Positions 1 through 10,223 of a stretch of 64,000 bases of DNA are shown one piece after another. Position 1 is the stretch's first letter, and every line of letters begins with the position of its first letter. Made by a program: the position numbers and the translations under genes. The notes beneath the pieces were generated by a model. The model searched no databases. It saw only the letters and a program-made list of their open reading frames with translations, and was not told where the DNA came from. The stretch is taken from assembly GCF_029784165.1 (NCBI RefSeq), contig NC_073696.1, positions 7,254,001 to 7,318,000 of the forward strand, read 5' to 3'. Source of the DNA: Wyeomyia smithii (lineage: Eukaryota > Arthropoda > Insecta > Diptera > Culicidae).

Positions 1-17
1 AAATAACGAAGAGGTGA

Positions 18-2921
18 ACGTGGCGAATCTTTTTCGTGAATAACGCAAACAAAGGATTGCTACGTGCCAAATTTTATTTCTATCAAAGGGCCGTAAATTT
101 CATAATCGATAGCGGAGCCAGTTGTTCGCTTATATCAAAACAGTTGGTACCCAGAAATGTTAAGATCAATTACCATAATACTATTACTATAACAGGGATA
201 GACGGAAGATCACAGTCCTTAGGGGCAATAGCCACTGAAATTTGTTTCGGCGACTATTGTTTCCCCGTAACGTTGCATGTATCGGAAAATTTACCACAGA
301 GCGTACCGGCACTGCTCGGTACAGATTTTTTGAGAAAGTATGAAGCTAGCATAGACTTACGAACGATGAAACTAAAATTAGCTCACCAACAGTGTAAAAT
401 TACGATTCCTTTCAACAATTATCATAGTTACCACTGCGTAACTACCAGCGTAACAATACCAGCGAGAACTGAGATCCTAACATTCGTTCCAACAAAGATA
501 AAAGGTGAATGCGTGATTTTAAACAAGCAAATATCACCATTCGTTTTTGTAGCTAACTCGGTAGCTACTCCAATTGAAAATAAACTACCAGTACGAATAT
601 TAAACGTAAATAATAAACCTGTGAATGTTGTAAATTTGCAAGTGGAAACCAAACCACTAACGGATTATAACGTCATTGAAATCACAACACTAAAGCATGA
701 ACAGAGCCGGATTGATAAACTGTTCAAAGAATTAAAACTAGATCATATGGGGAAGGACGAGAAAAAGACGATCTCCGATATTTGTAAAAAGTATAATGAT
801 ATATTTTGCCTAAAGGATGATCATCTGACGACATCTCGAATTTATGAACCTTCCATAAACATAAAAGAATGTTCTAAATCTTTATACACAAAACCATACA
901 AAATACCACACTCTCAAAAAGATGAAATAAACAAACAAATAAAAACTATGCTTGAAAACGATATAATCGAGAGTGCACAATCTAAGTGGAACAGCCCAAT
1001 ATTATTGGTACCGAAAAAATCGGTCAACCAAACGCTTCAAGATGATAAATTTCCCTTGCCAAATATTGAAGAAGTTATCAACTCATTATCGGGCGCAAGA
1101 TATTTCTCACACCTTGATCTATCACAAGGTTATTATCAATGCCAAATTAAACCCGAAGACAGACCTATAACAACTTTTACAACACCAACAGGTCAATACC
1201 AAATGAAAAGGTTACCAATGGGTTTGAAAACAAGCCCATCCTCTTTTTCTAGGTTAATGACAATTGCTATGTCAGGTCTAAATATGGAGAAATGTTTAGT
1301 CTATCTGGATGATCTGATCATCTTTGGACAAACGATTGAGGAACACAATAGAATCCTCATTAGCACTTTCGAACGTTTAAGGAAAGTTAATTTGAAACTG
1401 AACCCAGAAAAGTGTAATTTCATCAAAAAGGAGTTGGTGTACCTAGGTCATTCTATCTCTTCGGAAGGAATCAAGCCTGATCCCTCGAAGATCGAAGTGA
1501 TCAAAAGCTGGAAAACACCAACTAAATGCGACGAAGTTAAAAGATTTGTAGCTTTCGCTAATCATTATAGAAAACACATTGAAAACTTCGCAAAAATTTG
1601 CATTCCGCTAAACAAACTAACGAGAAAAAATGTGAAGTTTGAATGGACACAGGAGTGTCAGGAATCTTTCGAACTTTTAAAATATATATTCGTCAATCCT
1701 CCAGTATTGGATTATCCTAAATTCAACAAAGAAAATAAATTTATACTGCACACTGATGCTTCTGGTTGCGCTATAGGTGCCGTTTTATCAAATGGAAACG
1801 GAAGGCCGGTGGCGTACGCCAGTAGAGCATTAAACAGTGCAGAATATAACTATTCGACAATCGAGAAGGATCTTTTGGCCGTGGTCTGGGCGATCAGACA
1901 CTTCAGACCATATTTATATGGAAAGAGGTTTTCGATCCTCACTGATCACAGGCCTTTGGTTTATCTTTTCTCGATGAAGGATCCTTCAAGCCGTCTAACC
2001 AAATTCAGATTGGCGCTTGAAGAGTATGACTTTGATATCACCTACATACAAGGAAGGCAGAATGTGATAGCGGACGCGTTGTCACGTATTTCGTCTTCCG
2101 AGTTGAAAGATATAAATAACAAAGTCAACAAAGATATTCTGATAACAACAAGAAGTAATAAAAATAATGAGTCTAGTTTGAAACAAGTCAATGAAATGCC
2201 TGGCCAACATTCTAAAGACGGAACAGACATCGAAATAATAATCTGCGAAAAACAACAATCACCTGAAGCCGAATATTACTCAAAAAACAATCAAATAATT
2301 TTGAAACCAGCGAGCACGCTTATCCAGCTACGGCGGATAGTTATGAAGCTGAAAAAGATATGCCAAGAAAAATCAATTATTGAGCTCATATTAAAAAATA
2401 ATGAACGCGCGAAAAAATTTTATAATGAAGTGTACACTAATAATTTAATGAAAGGCATGCCACCAATAAGATTGGTAAATAATAAAGTAAAGCATATCGT
2501 AGATCCAAAGGAACAAGAATTGATAATAAATGATTTTCATTTATTGCCAACGGCAGGGCACGCAGGAATAAATAAAACATTAAAAAATATACAGAAAAGA
2601 TACTACTGGAAGACCATGTCGAAAGACATATCGAATTACGTTCGTTCATGTGAAATTTGTCAAAAGAACAAACACGTAAAACCGAACAAGACACCCATGA
2701 TGCAAACAACAACTGCAACAAGTGCATTTAATAAAATATATTTGGATTTAGTTGGTCCATTGCCACCAAGCAACGAGGGATGTCAATACATTCTGACAAC
2801 CCAGTGCGAACTGACTAAGTTCGTAACTGCAACACCAATACAAGATAAATCCACAAATGTTGTAGCAAGAGCTTTCGTCGAGAATGTTCTTTTAAATTAT
2901 GGGATTCATGTTCATGTCTGA
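18..2921 (+). pseudogene. pol: gypsy pol: protease, RT, RNase H, N-terminal integrase
   Basis: The frame is open from about base 18 and stops at 2921; the true start is not defined because a Gag-Pol fusion is expected upstream. Visible landmarks, numbered from base 36: aspartic protease DSGAS near residue 25 and LLGTDFL near 93; RT active site YLDD near 423; RNase H HTDAS near 571; integrase zinc-binding H-H-C-C block around 834-880 (HAGI, then CEICQ); first integrase catalytic D in LDLVGP near 903. Between VPKKS and DDKFPLP (about 1011-1050) the conserved RT block that usually ends in DYR-LN is absent without loss of frame, so RT is probably inactive. The frame ends just after NYGI, where integrase should continue to its second catalytic aspartate. 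Confidence 0.9.
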
Positions 2922-3591
2922 GCTATTTCAAAAAAATTGCAATCTTCTAAGAATTAAAAAGCTGAATTCCACGGCATACCACCATCAGACAGTGGGAGCT
3001 TTGGAGAATTCACACAAAACGTTAGGCAAATTTCTAAGAATATACGCATCAGGAACACCAGGAAACTGGGCATCTTGGATAAAGTATTACCAATTTGCAT
3101 ATAATACAACAACACACTTAGAAACGAATATGACGCCTTTTGAATTAGTTTTTGGAAAATTGTGTAGATTACCATCTAATCTGAGCGAAAACGACAAGGC
3201 AGATACCTTATACAACGTAGAGGACTATGCAAAACTTCTGAAATATAAATTACAAAAAACACAAAAGGAGACAAGAGACAAATTAATAAACTCTAAAATG
3301 AAAAGAATAACCAAATATAATGTCAATGCAAAAGATATAAGATATAATGTAGGTCAACTAATTCTTGTAAAAAATGAAACAGGATCTAAGTTGAGTAAAA
3401 TATATTTAGGACCATATCCAGTAACCGCAAATAAGGGTCCTAATGTAGAAATAAGAATAGGAGACAAAATAGATATAAAACATAAAACTAGATGTAAACC
3501 TTTTATAACCAATAAGGATTATACAATTGATAAGGCGTGTGGTAGATGGACACGAATTTTCGGATATAATATCATTAATTGTTCAATCTGA
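2899..3591 (+). pseudogene. pol: gypsy integrase C-terminal part, shifted frame
   Basis: This frame continues the integrase of the preceding frame after a small deletion/frameshift near 2900-2917. It has the typical stretch with HHQT and ALENSHKTLG, which carries the third catalytic acidic residue (E), followed by the NTTTH and MTPFELVFG segment and a basic C-terminal domain. The short block with the second catalytic aspartate is missing at the junction, so the copy cannot encode a DDE-complete integrase. The last ~20 residues are read through a sequence that is repeated 111 bp downstream at the presumed LTR start. Confidence 0.85.
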
Positions 3592-3648
3592 AATTATATA
3601 AAACTCATAACTATAGTGAAAAATTTTATAAAAAAAATAAATAGGGCG

Positions 3649-3929
3649 TGTGGTAGATGGCTCGGATAGCTGCGCGGTGTGTGGCGTGTAGTTCGGTCGA
3701 GCAAGCGATGGTTCAGCGTGATATGCCGACGTAGGCGTAAAGCGACTGTACTGCCGTCATGCGATCGAGCACTTTGCTGACCCCGCGTTATGCTGCCGGT
3801 CATCGCCAGTGGTATAGTTTAAGCGAAGAATAGAAATAAAGAAGTGAGTCAGTCCCGTCCAGACGGGCACGCGAGAAGGAAGTTATTAACTCTCTGTTGT
3901 GTATCACAAAATCCGAACCAAATACAACA
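3649..3929 (+). repeat. probable 3' LTR of the gypsy element
   Basis: The proposed LTR starts TGTGGTAGATGG just after a purine-rich stretch and ends near ACAACA, about 281 bp. The 5' partner is outside the window, so the borders are inferred from TG...CA ends and position after pol. The sequence GGCGTGTGGTAGATGG also occurs at 3534-3549, inside the end of the pol frame. Confidence 0.5.
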
Positions 3930-3944
3930 CTTTAGAAAGTAAGC

Positions 3945-4021
3945 TACCAGATATAATTGGCGCCGTTAAACATTAAATTGTATTTGTGCCGTGTCAAATA
4001 AATTATAGATGAAGAAAAAAA
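3945..4021 (+). mobile_element. 77-bp 5'-truncated LINE 3' end with target-site duplication
   Basis: The segment matches, nearly base for base, the 3' terminus of the minus-strand LINE at 9737-9815 (shared GGCGCCGTTAAACA and GTGCCGTGTCAAATAAA) and ends in an A-rich tail. AAAGTAAGC occurs at 3936-3944 and again at 4022-4030, a 9-bp target-site duplication. It is a dead-on-arrival insertion just beyond the gypsy LTR. Confidence 0.8.
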
Positions 4022-4049
4022 AAAGTAAGCACTGAATGTGATTTTCTCG

Positions 4050-4175
4050 AGGATGCCAATAATGAACACGGGCTGAAGAGGTGACACAGAATTTGGGAAA
4101 ATTTTTCAGTCTGGCCGAGGAAATTTTTTCTAAGTCGATATCACATCTTCAGCCCGTATTCATTATTAGCATCCT
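4050..4175. repeat. palindromic MITE-like element, ~36-bp arms
   Basis: The left arm at 4050-4085 (AGGATGCCAATAATGAACAC, continuing GGGCTGAAGA) is the reverse complement, with a few mismatches, of 4140-4175. The total is 126 bp. No coding capacity and no clear target-site duplication. Confidence 0.75.
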
Positions 4176-4344
4176 ATTATAACTTAAAATGTAAGTCAAA
4201 GGACAAAAAAAATGTAATTAGTTCATGAAGTCGTATTGAAAGTGTTTCTAATCCTATTGTAATTTCACATTTCTTATCAACGGCCCGAGATAGAATTCAA
4301 ATGAATTAACCTTGAATCCAAAAAAAACAACTCATCGGTGGTAT

Positions 4345-4609
4345 CAATCAATATCGCACGCTAGCCTGGGTGGCTAATGCGGTCTCGATCAACTAGATTA
4401 GTTGAGAGAATTCGTTATCGATACTGTTTTCGGCACATTTTGCATGCTGTAGGATAAGTACAACGATACACCGTGCCCCAGTGCTGAGTTGAAAAAATTT
4501 CCAGCTCGAAAAGATCCTCTACCTGATCGGGAATCGAACCCGATATCACAACCGTGTGGGAGAGCTAGCCGACCGACATCGCTAACCACAGAACCACGGG
4601 GACCACTTT
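4345..4609 (-). mobile_element. tRNA-derived SINE (family A)
   Basis: On the minus strand the element starts with a tRNA-like head: a box A-like TGGTTAGCGATG (4577-4588) and a box B GGTTCGATTCC (4530-4540), the internal RNA polymerase III promoter. A second copy lies at 51589-51840 in plus orientation and shares the full length including the 3' end. Flanking ACTCATCGGTGGTAT (4330-4344) and ACTCATCGATGGTAT (4610-4624) form a 15-bp target-site duplication with one mismatch. Confidence 0.85.
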
Positions 4610-4747
4610 ACTCATCGATGGTATACGTTATTGTTTTTGTGAATTTCATGTTTTTAATTTAGTGTTCTGTTCAAGCCATTTTTATTTTTTGATCCACATT
4701 CTTCAATTTTCTTACATCTAAGGAATGACTAATATAGAAAAATTGGT

Positions 4748-4848
4748 TTAACCCTCTAGTGCACAGTGCCGGCTTTTGGACCGTCTTCAGTTTCAAAGTG
4801 TTTTTTTCGAAGTCCGTCTGAAAATTAATTTGGGCACTAGAGGGTTAA
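4748..4848. repeat. TTAA-flanked MITE (piggyBac-like ends)
   Basis: TTAACCCTCTAGTGC at 4748-4762 is a perfect inverted repeat of 4834-4848. Treating TTAA as the duplicated target leaves terminal inverted repeats CCCTCTAGTGC, the CCC-start typical of piggyBac-type ends. The element is 101 bp with no coding sequence. Confidence 0.8.
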
Positions 4849-7800
4849 GGCATCTCGCCAAAGTTTGGAAGCCTTTCCCGTGTTCGCAGCCATAAATCAA
4901 ACCATGCGTCGCACCAGAACGTATTCCATGCAAACTTCAATTCCTTCCCAGTCAACCACAAATCGTTTATCAATGTGTGAAAATTATTGCAAATATACCT
5001 TAACGAAGTCGAATTGTATGTCATGGCGGAGTCTTCCCGATTTACGATTGTAGGCTTAGAGTTGTAGGACAGTGTGAAACAAATCACTTTCTATCGGATA
5101 TTGTCGTATATAAATACGTATAGCAATGAATTGCATACCATTATTCCTCAGTACGTATATCGCCTCCAAAATAGTACGTATATGCTGTTTTTGTGCATAA
5201 ATGTGAGTTTGGATATTTGAGTGCAGATATTGGAATCAAAACATTATTTTACGTATGAAAATGCTGACTGGGTTCCATCGTCAGTTACAACAATTTCATA
5301 CCTCGAACCATCTCTTAACTCTCATTGACCCCGCAGCCCCAGAAGCCTGTATCATCCTAATTACAGAAAATAAAAATCATCCCAAAATCAAATGCTAATC
5401 CCAAGCATCATTAACAGCTTAATAGGTTGATTCCGGCCGGCTAACAACGCCTCGTAATAGCAATTGTGACACTTGGCTGCGCTTTTCATCGGGGTTCTGT
5501 GGTCCCATAGTAGCAGTAGACAACAGGCCAAAGGCAGAGGGGCTTACCATTAATTAAGGAAGGATTGAAAATTATTTCGCTCCTAATTAAACCGCTACTG
5601 AAAGGTCGGTTCCACTTGAACCTAAGCCCCGGACATTCCCCACACCGAGGAACCCAGGGCAGGAGGTGGGGGATGAGTCAAGAGCCATCGAATGTGCGAA
5701 GGATAAATGAGTCTTCCACTGATTGAGATTCTCTTCTCTGCTGCTCGGCTGCGGTAATGGTCGAGCTCTTGGCTTGTGAGCCCCTTTTTGTGGCGTTGAT
5801 ATCAGTGGTGGTAAATCAAGGCACTTAATTTTCATAATTCACTGTTCGTTATTTCGTGATAAAAGAGCACTTTATCTCTATCGTATCCACACCCTTTTCC
5901 GGTTTCTTGGTGATGCTGCCAAACTCTAGCCCGCTGTCGGGGAAGGCCAGCTTTGCTTTACAACATATACAACAAGTTGTTCGGGCGTCCTTTTATTCGT
6001 TTCTCGAGACCGAGCTTCGTAACAGAAAACAGGGTTAGAGGCAAAGCTGTGTCTACTCAAGCATTCCGGTCATGCCTACTTCTGTGCTTGCTGCTGCTGC
6101 TGCATTAGTCACATCGAACGTTGGAAATTCCGGAATAAAAATGCTGGCTCGAGGAAAAACTATACGCAAACCCACACCCGGAACTGGCTTCGTGGGGCCT
6201 CAAACAGGGTAGTAAAGCAGCCTGGCAGAAGCACACCATCCCAAGTATAAATATTCCAATAAGCTGCTGTCGAGCTGCTCGTTCGTGCGGAAACTGAATT
6301 CGGCAGAAGATTTGTTTGTCTCAATCGAGCGTGGTGAATTTGTCTATTGCGAAGCGGGGGAGGGTTCGGAGGAAAACAGGCTGGGAAATACAAGTGAGCA
6401 GCAATTTGTCAATTTGGGTGTGGCACTTTATGGGCTTTGTAGTTTTATATAACTCTAGGATAACAAAATACCAATAATGTTTAATGAAATAAGTTTGTAC
6501 TTTAAGTATAAATTGTCAATAAATTATCAATAAAAATTAGTTTACTGATAACGGACCAGACTTCAAAACGAAACCAAGTAGAAACCGTGCTTGTATAGCT
6601 ATGAATAGTTTTCTGGTTGTCTGTAATGAAGCAATAATCTGATTTGAGTTCAAAATAAAATAAAGAAACAGTATTCTATACCGGACTAAAAATAAATCCG
6701 TTTTCTCCTCAAATCCATTAAACGCAACCTTTCAATCTATCCAATCCATATATTTTTCCTACATCCCTACAAAGTCAATTTTAGCCATACAGCAGTATGA
6801 ACAGCTACGCAAGGGTTTAACGACGCGAGGCCGGAGATTGAGACAATTCACCCACGTTTACCAGGCTGCCCCTTAGCCGGTAACTCTTCCTCGCGCGTAT
6901 GAGAGGAAGCACTTTTTGCTTGTACAAAGATTTTCCCACAACCAGCTTGCGGCTTGTTGATTCTCACTAGGGGGAAAAACCAGTATTAACAACAAGTGGT
7001 AGTGGAAGCAAGTGCCAAGAAAGATGTCTACAAAACATTCTCTATGCTTGTGCCACACTCGTATACATGCAGTCATGCAGCCATGGGCTGGAAAAATAAA
7101 ACGAACAAATTCTTCGCTTGTTCGACATCCAGTAATCCTTCCGGGGGAGGCAGCTATGTGTTGATAAATAAATCGATGCTTACAGTTCAATCGGCAAAAT
7201 TAATACCCTCTAACGTGACAGTTAAATAAGAGCCTTTCTCTGGTGCACTTACTAGTCACCATTTCACAGTCTGTTAAAAAAAAAACACTAGAACAAAAAC
7301 CAAAGTGACATCCGAGTTCAAGAGGTGCAATCGCTTGAAGCTCGAAGCTCTGCAACATCAAACGAGCAAAAGATTCATCCCCGGATCACACGCCCGGCAC
7401 AATCCGGAGGAAAAGGAAAATTCCTTTCCCAAAAGGATATTGTGGCGGAAGGTGATGACAGAGAGCAAAAAATGTCTTTTATAGCGCTCTCGGCAGCACA
7501 AAGCAAAAGTTATTCAATGCCAATTTTTGCCCCCCGTTGCTCTTCTTGCCACCATGTTCACCAACCGACGATCCATCGAATGCGCGACATGCGATGATCG
7601 AGAGGGAAAGGCAAAAGTACCTATCTTTCCGGCTCCGTCTCCTTGCATCTCGCCGTCGTCCGGGGCCAGTGACGCAAAATACCCAAAAATTCGAAACGGG
7701 ATGTGGTTGTGGAATTCATTGTCATGATACTATTATGTAACAGCGCAGGTATATAATGTTATTGAATTTTGCTCAGAGATTATTGCGCAGGATTACGCGT

Positions 7801-9180
7801 TCCATGATTCAAAGCCAGCCGTTATCCTATCATTTTGCATCGTACACGGTTGGATGAGAGCGGAAATTGAATATTCAGTAGCGATATAGTAAAGAAAAAA
7901 AAAAATAATCATGGCTTCAACTTTCTGCTCTTATGCTCCTACGCTTGCAGGCAAAATATTTGCTATAAGTAATCCGTTTTCCAGCCCACCAGCAGCTTCA
8001 ACAGCATAATTGCTCACTGTTCTAATGCCGTAGCTTGCTCCGGATGCTGTAAACCGTAATCCCTACAACCGAACAACCGAGGTTTGCGAGCCGCAAGTGT
8101 TTTAATTCCATTTTTACCGCTTTGCCACAAACAGGATACCACCTGGATGCTGTGCCGCGCGCGTTGCCACCGTCGTCCGCTTTCTGGTGTACGATAACGA
8201 CCTGCACCGGAATAGTGGCTGCAGTGTTTTACTGTGCAGCAATTTTCTAGCTTGTGCATCGGGATGGATTCTGCATTCTGCATGATTCTGCCTAAGCATC
8301 TGGGGGATCGGGTAAGAAAATGGGAGTGAAATATTGCCCCGCTCGGTACAGGCCAGGAATGCATACCGACGCGCTACACACTGCATTCGATTCCGTTTCG
8401 TTCGACCACCAGGACGGTTCGTGCAGTTGGGTGGGGGATTAACGATGCGCGGGGATGGAAAATTGCGATCTGAATGTAATCGATTCACAGCGTACTACGA
8501 TGATCGCATGAGCGACTGATGTGATGACGGATGTCTGTAAAGTTATTGAATTAGTGGTGCAGCCTAAGACAAAGAAGGAAAAATGAGTAGAAAGTACCTA
8601 TGTAAAACTTTTTCTATTCGTTTCAATCCTGTATTTGACGCTTTGCTGGTTGTAAGATAAAATAGGACTGCTTAGACATTTTTCAGATAATATTAAACGT
8701 CGGAAATCAACCCCAGGTGCCATTTTGAAATTCAAGGTAGCCCAATGAGCAGTTAAATATAAGAAATGTGCGGCTTCCCGTAAGGAGAGTGTGACATGTC
8801 TCTCCAACCACAATCGGATCAAGGCGCTTCCAGTGCCATCAGCAGATGATTCATCCAGGAACCAAAGGTCAACAACACAAAGGTTCCTGGTCTCGTGCAC
8901 CTTAAAATGTAGATTAATTTACTCTAACTCAGTTTAGATCTATTATATCCTGTTGATTGAAGTAATTAAATATTGTCCAATTATAAAATTTATTCAACGT
9001 GACTCTATTGTTATTATGGCAGCAGTTCAATAATATCTTACTTCCAGCGAGATCAATATATATAAAAAAAACACAGCTAAGTTCAAGTGACGAGTTGTCA
9101 GCTCATCCTTTGAAAAGGGAAACACTCAGGAGCCCGAAAAAGACTAGAACTCATTTAAGAAATACGTAGTCACGTCCCGG
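4849..9180. other. no gene seen; mixed, mostly low-repeat DNA
   Basis: Several stretches here (5450-6400, 6800-7700, 8000-8520) are more GC-balanced than the flanks, but open frames are short, overlap on both strands and show no recognisable domain. A short (GCT)n run lies near 6088-6101 and an A-run near 7278. Introns or regulatory DNA of a host gene cannot be excluded. Confidence 0.4.
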
Positions 9181-9189
9181 TCGTCCTAC

Positions 9190-9560
9190 CTCATAAACAA
9201 ACGCACTTTCGTCGAACTGAACATCGCTGATCAAGATTTGGAATGGAAAATCACTGATGCCTACATAGCAAGTTGTTCTCTAAAGAAGAGAACTGTTTGG
9301 CGCAATGTGCCCTGGTGAAACGAAATCATCAATAACCTCCACCGTGTGGCTAGATTCCTATTTAATAGGGCGGAAGGCACATCCCACTGGTATGAATACA
9401 GACCGTCGCTCTGTTAATATAACGCTAAACTACGTGAGACGAAAAGAATTTGTAACGCACCTTTCTTATAGAACGCAATATTCGATTTTGATGATCTTAT
9501 ATGCAAACGAAAGCTACTGTGCTCCCTCAGAATGCTACCGAGTGGATTTTTGATTAGTGG
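9190..9560 (+). pseudogene. LINE ORF2 remnant (endonuclease-RT linker region)
   Basis: With frame changes, the plus strand encodes a stretch resembling the region between endonuclease and RT of Jockey/CR1-type LINEs: a VPW-(W)NEIINNL motif, then a segment with FNRAEGTSHWYEYR. Stop codons and shifts interrupt it. No RT motifs follow before the next element. The similarity is by eye and the clade is unresolved. Confidence 0.4.
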
Positions 9561-9723
9561 TTTAGATTTTAAAATATTGATCAAAGAGTATTTTTTACAT
9601 AAGAAATTTAACTTTTAAGACATAATTAATGGCACGGAGAGCCATGTGTTGTATACCAATTTACTCAGATCGACGAATTGATCAATTTATGTATGTTTGT
9701 GTATGTGTGCCTGTACGTATGTT

Positions 9724-9736
9724 TGTGTAAATATGT
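9724..9736. repeat. target-site duplication of the LINE, 3' side
   Basis: TGTGTAAATATGT is identical to 14816-14828 at the other end of the minus-strand LINE. Confidence 0.85.
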
Positions 9737-10223
9737 TTTTTTTTTCACCTATCGTTTATTTGACACGGCACAAATACAATTTATTGTTTAACGGCGCCAA
9801 TTATATCTGATGACTTAAATTCTTTAAGCAAATTTTTTATCCTCGCTGCCGACTACGAGCTGAAATTAAGTCTATCTTAAAACTAGCATATATTTTCCAA
9901 TCAATTTTTTGTAGTTGAATGGTCGTCTGATGATCGTCGAATGGCCATGGATATGCAGCATGTATGGATTTGTTCTGCTAAGCCACGATGTCATGAGCTG
10001 GGACAGGGGCATGTAATCCTCGGGGCCTGGAAGTATTGTGCGGGGTTCAGTTGCTGGTTATGGTTCGTTGTTGTTGTTCGCTGTTGTTCAAGCCAAGATA
10101 TCGCGAAAGGCCTCGGGTTCTCAGGTCCTAGCGGATTCGTGTGGGGTTCAGTTGCTGATTCCAAAATCGAGGTCTATGACGTGTTCTTGCCGTTTTGTTG
10201 AATGTGGATGGAAAGGAATGGGA

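Larger units (their letters stand above)
1..3929 (+). mobile_element. Ty3/gypsy LTR retrotransposon, 3' portion (defective)
   Basis: The window opens inside the element: protease, reverse transcriptase, RNase H and integrase are followed by a probable 3' LTR. The gag gene and 5' LTR lie outside the window. Domain order PR-RT-RH-IN is the Ty3/gypsy order. No env-like reading frame follows integrase, since only about 57 bp separate the last stop from the LTR. The copy is dead, with a frame break in the integrase core and loss of a conserved RT block. Assignment to a named lineage was not attempted. Confidence 0.9.

Noticed and set aside
36..3591. endogenous virus with envelope gene
   Set aside because: No env-like frame between integrase and LTR; a retrotransposon fits.
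4520..4600. tRNA gene on the minus strand
   Set aside because: Boxes A and B are present but the sequence does not fold as a full cloverleaf by eye and continues as a repeated SINE with target-site duplication.
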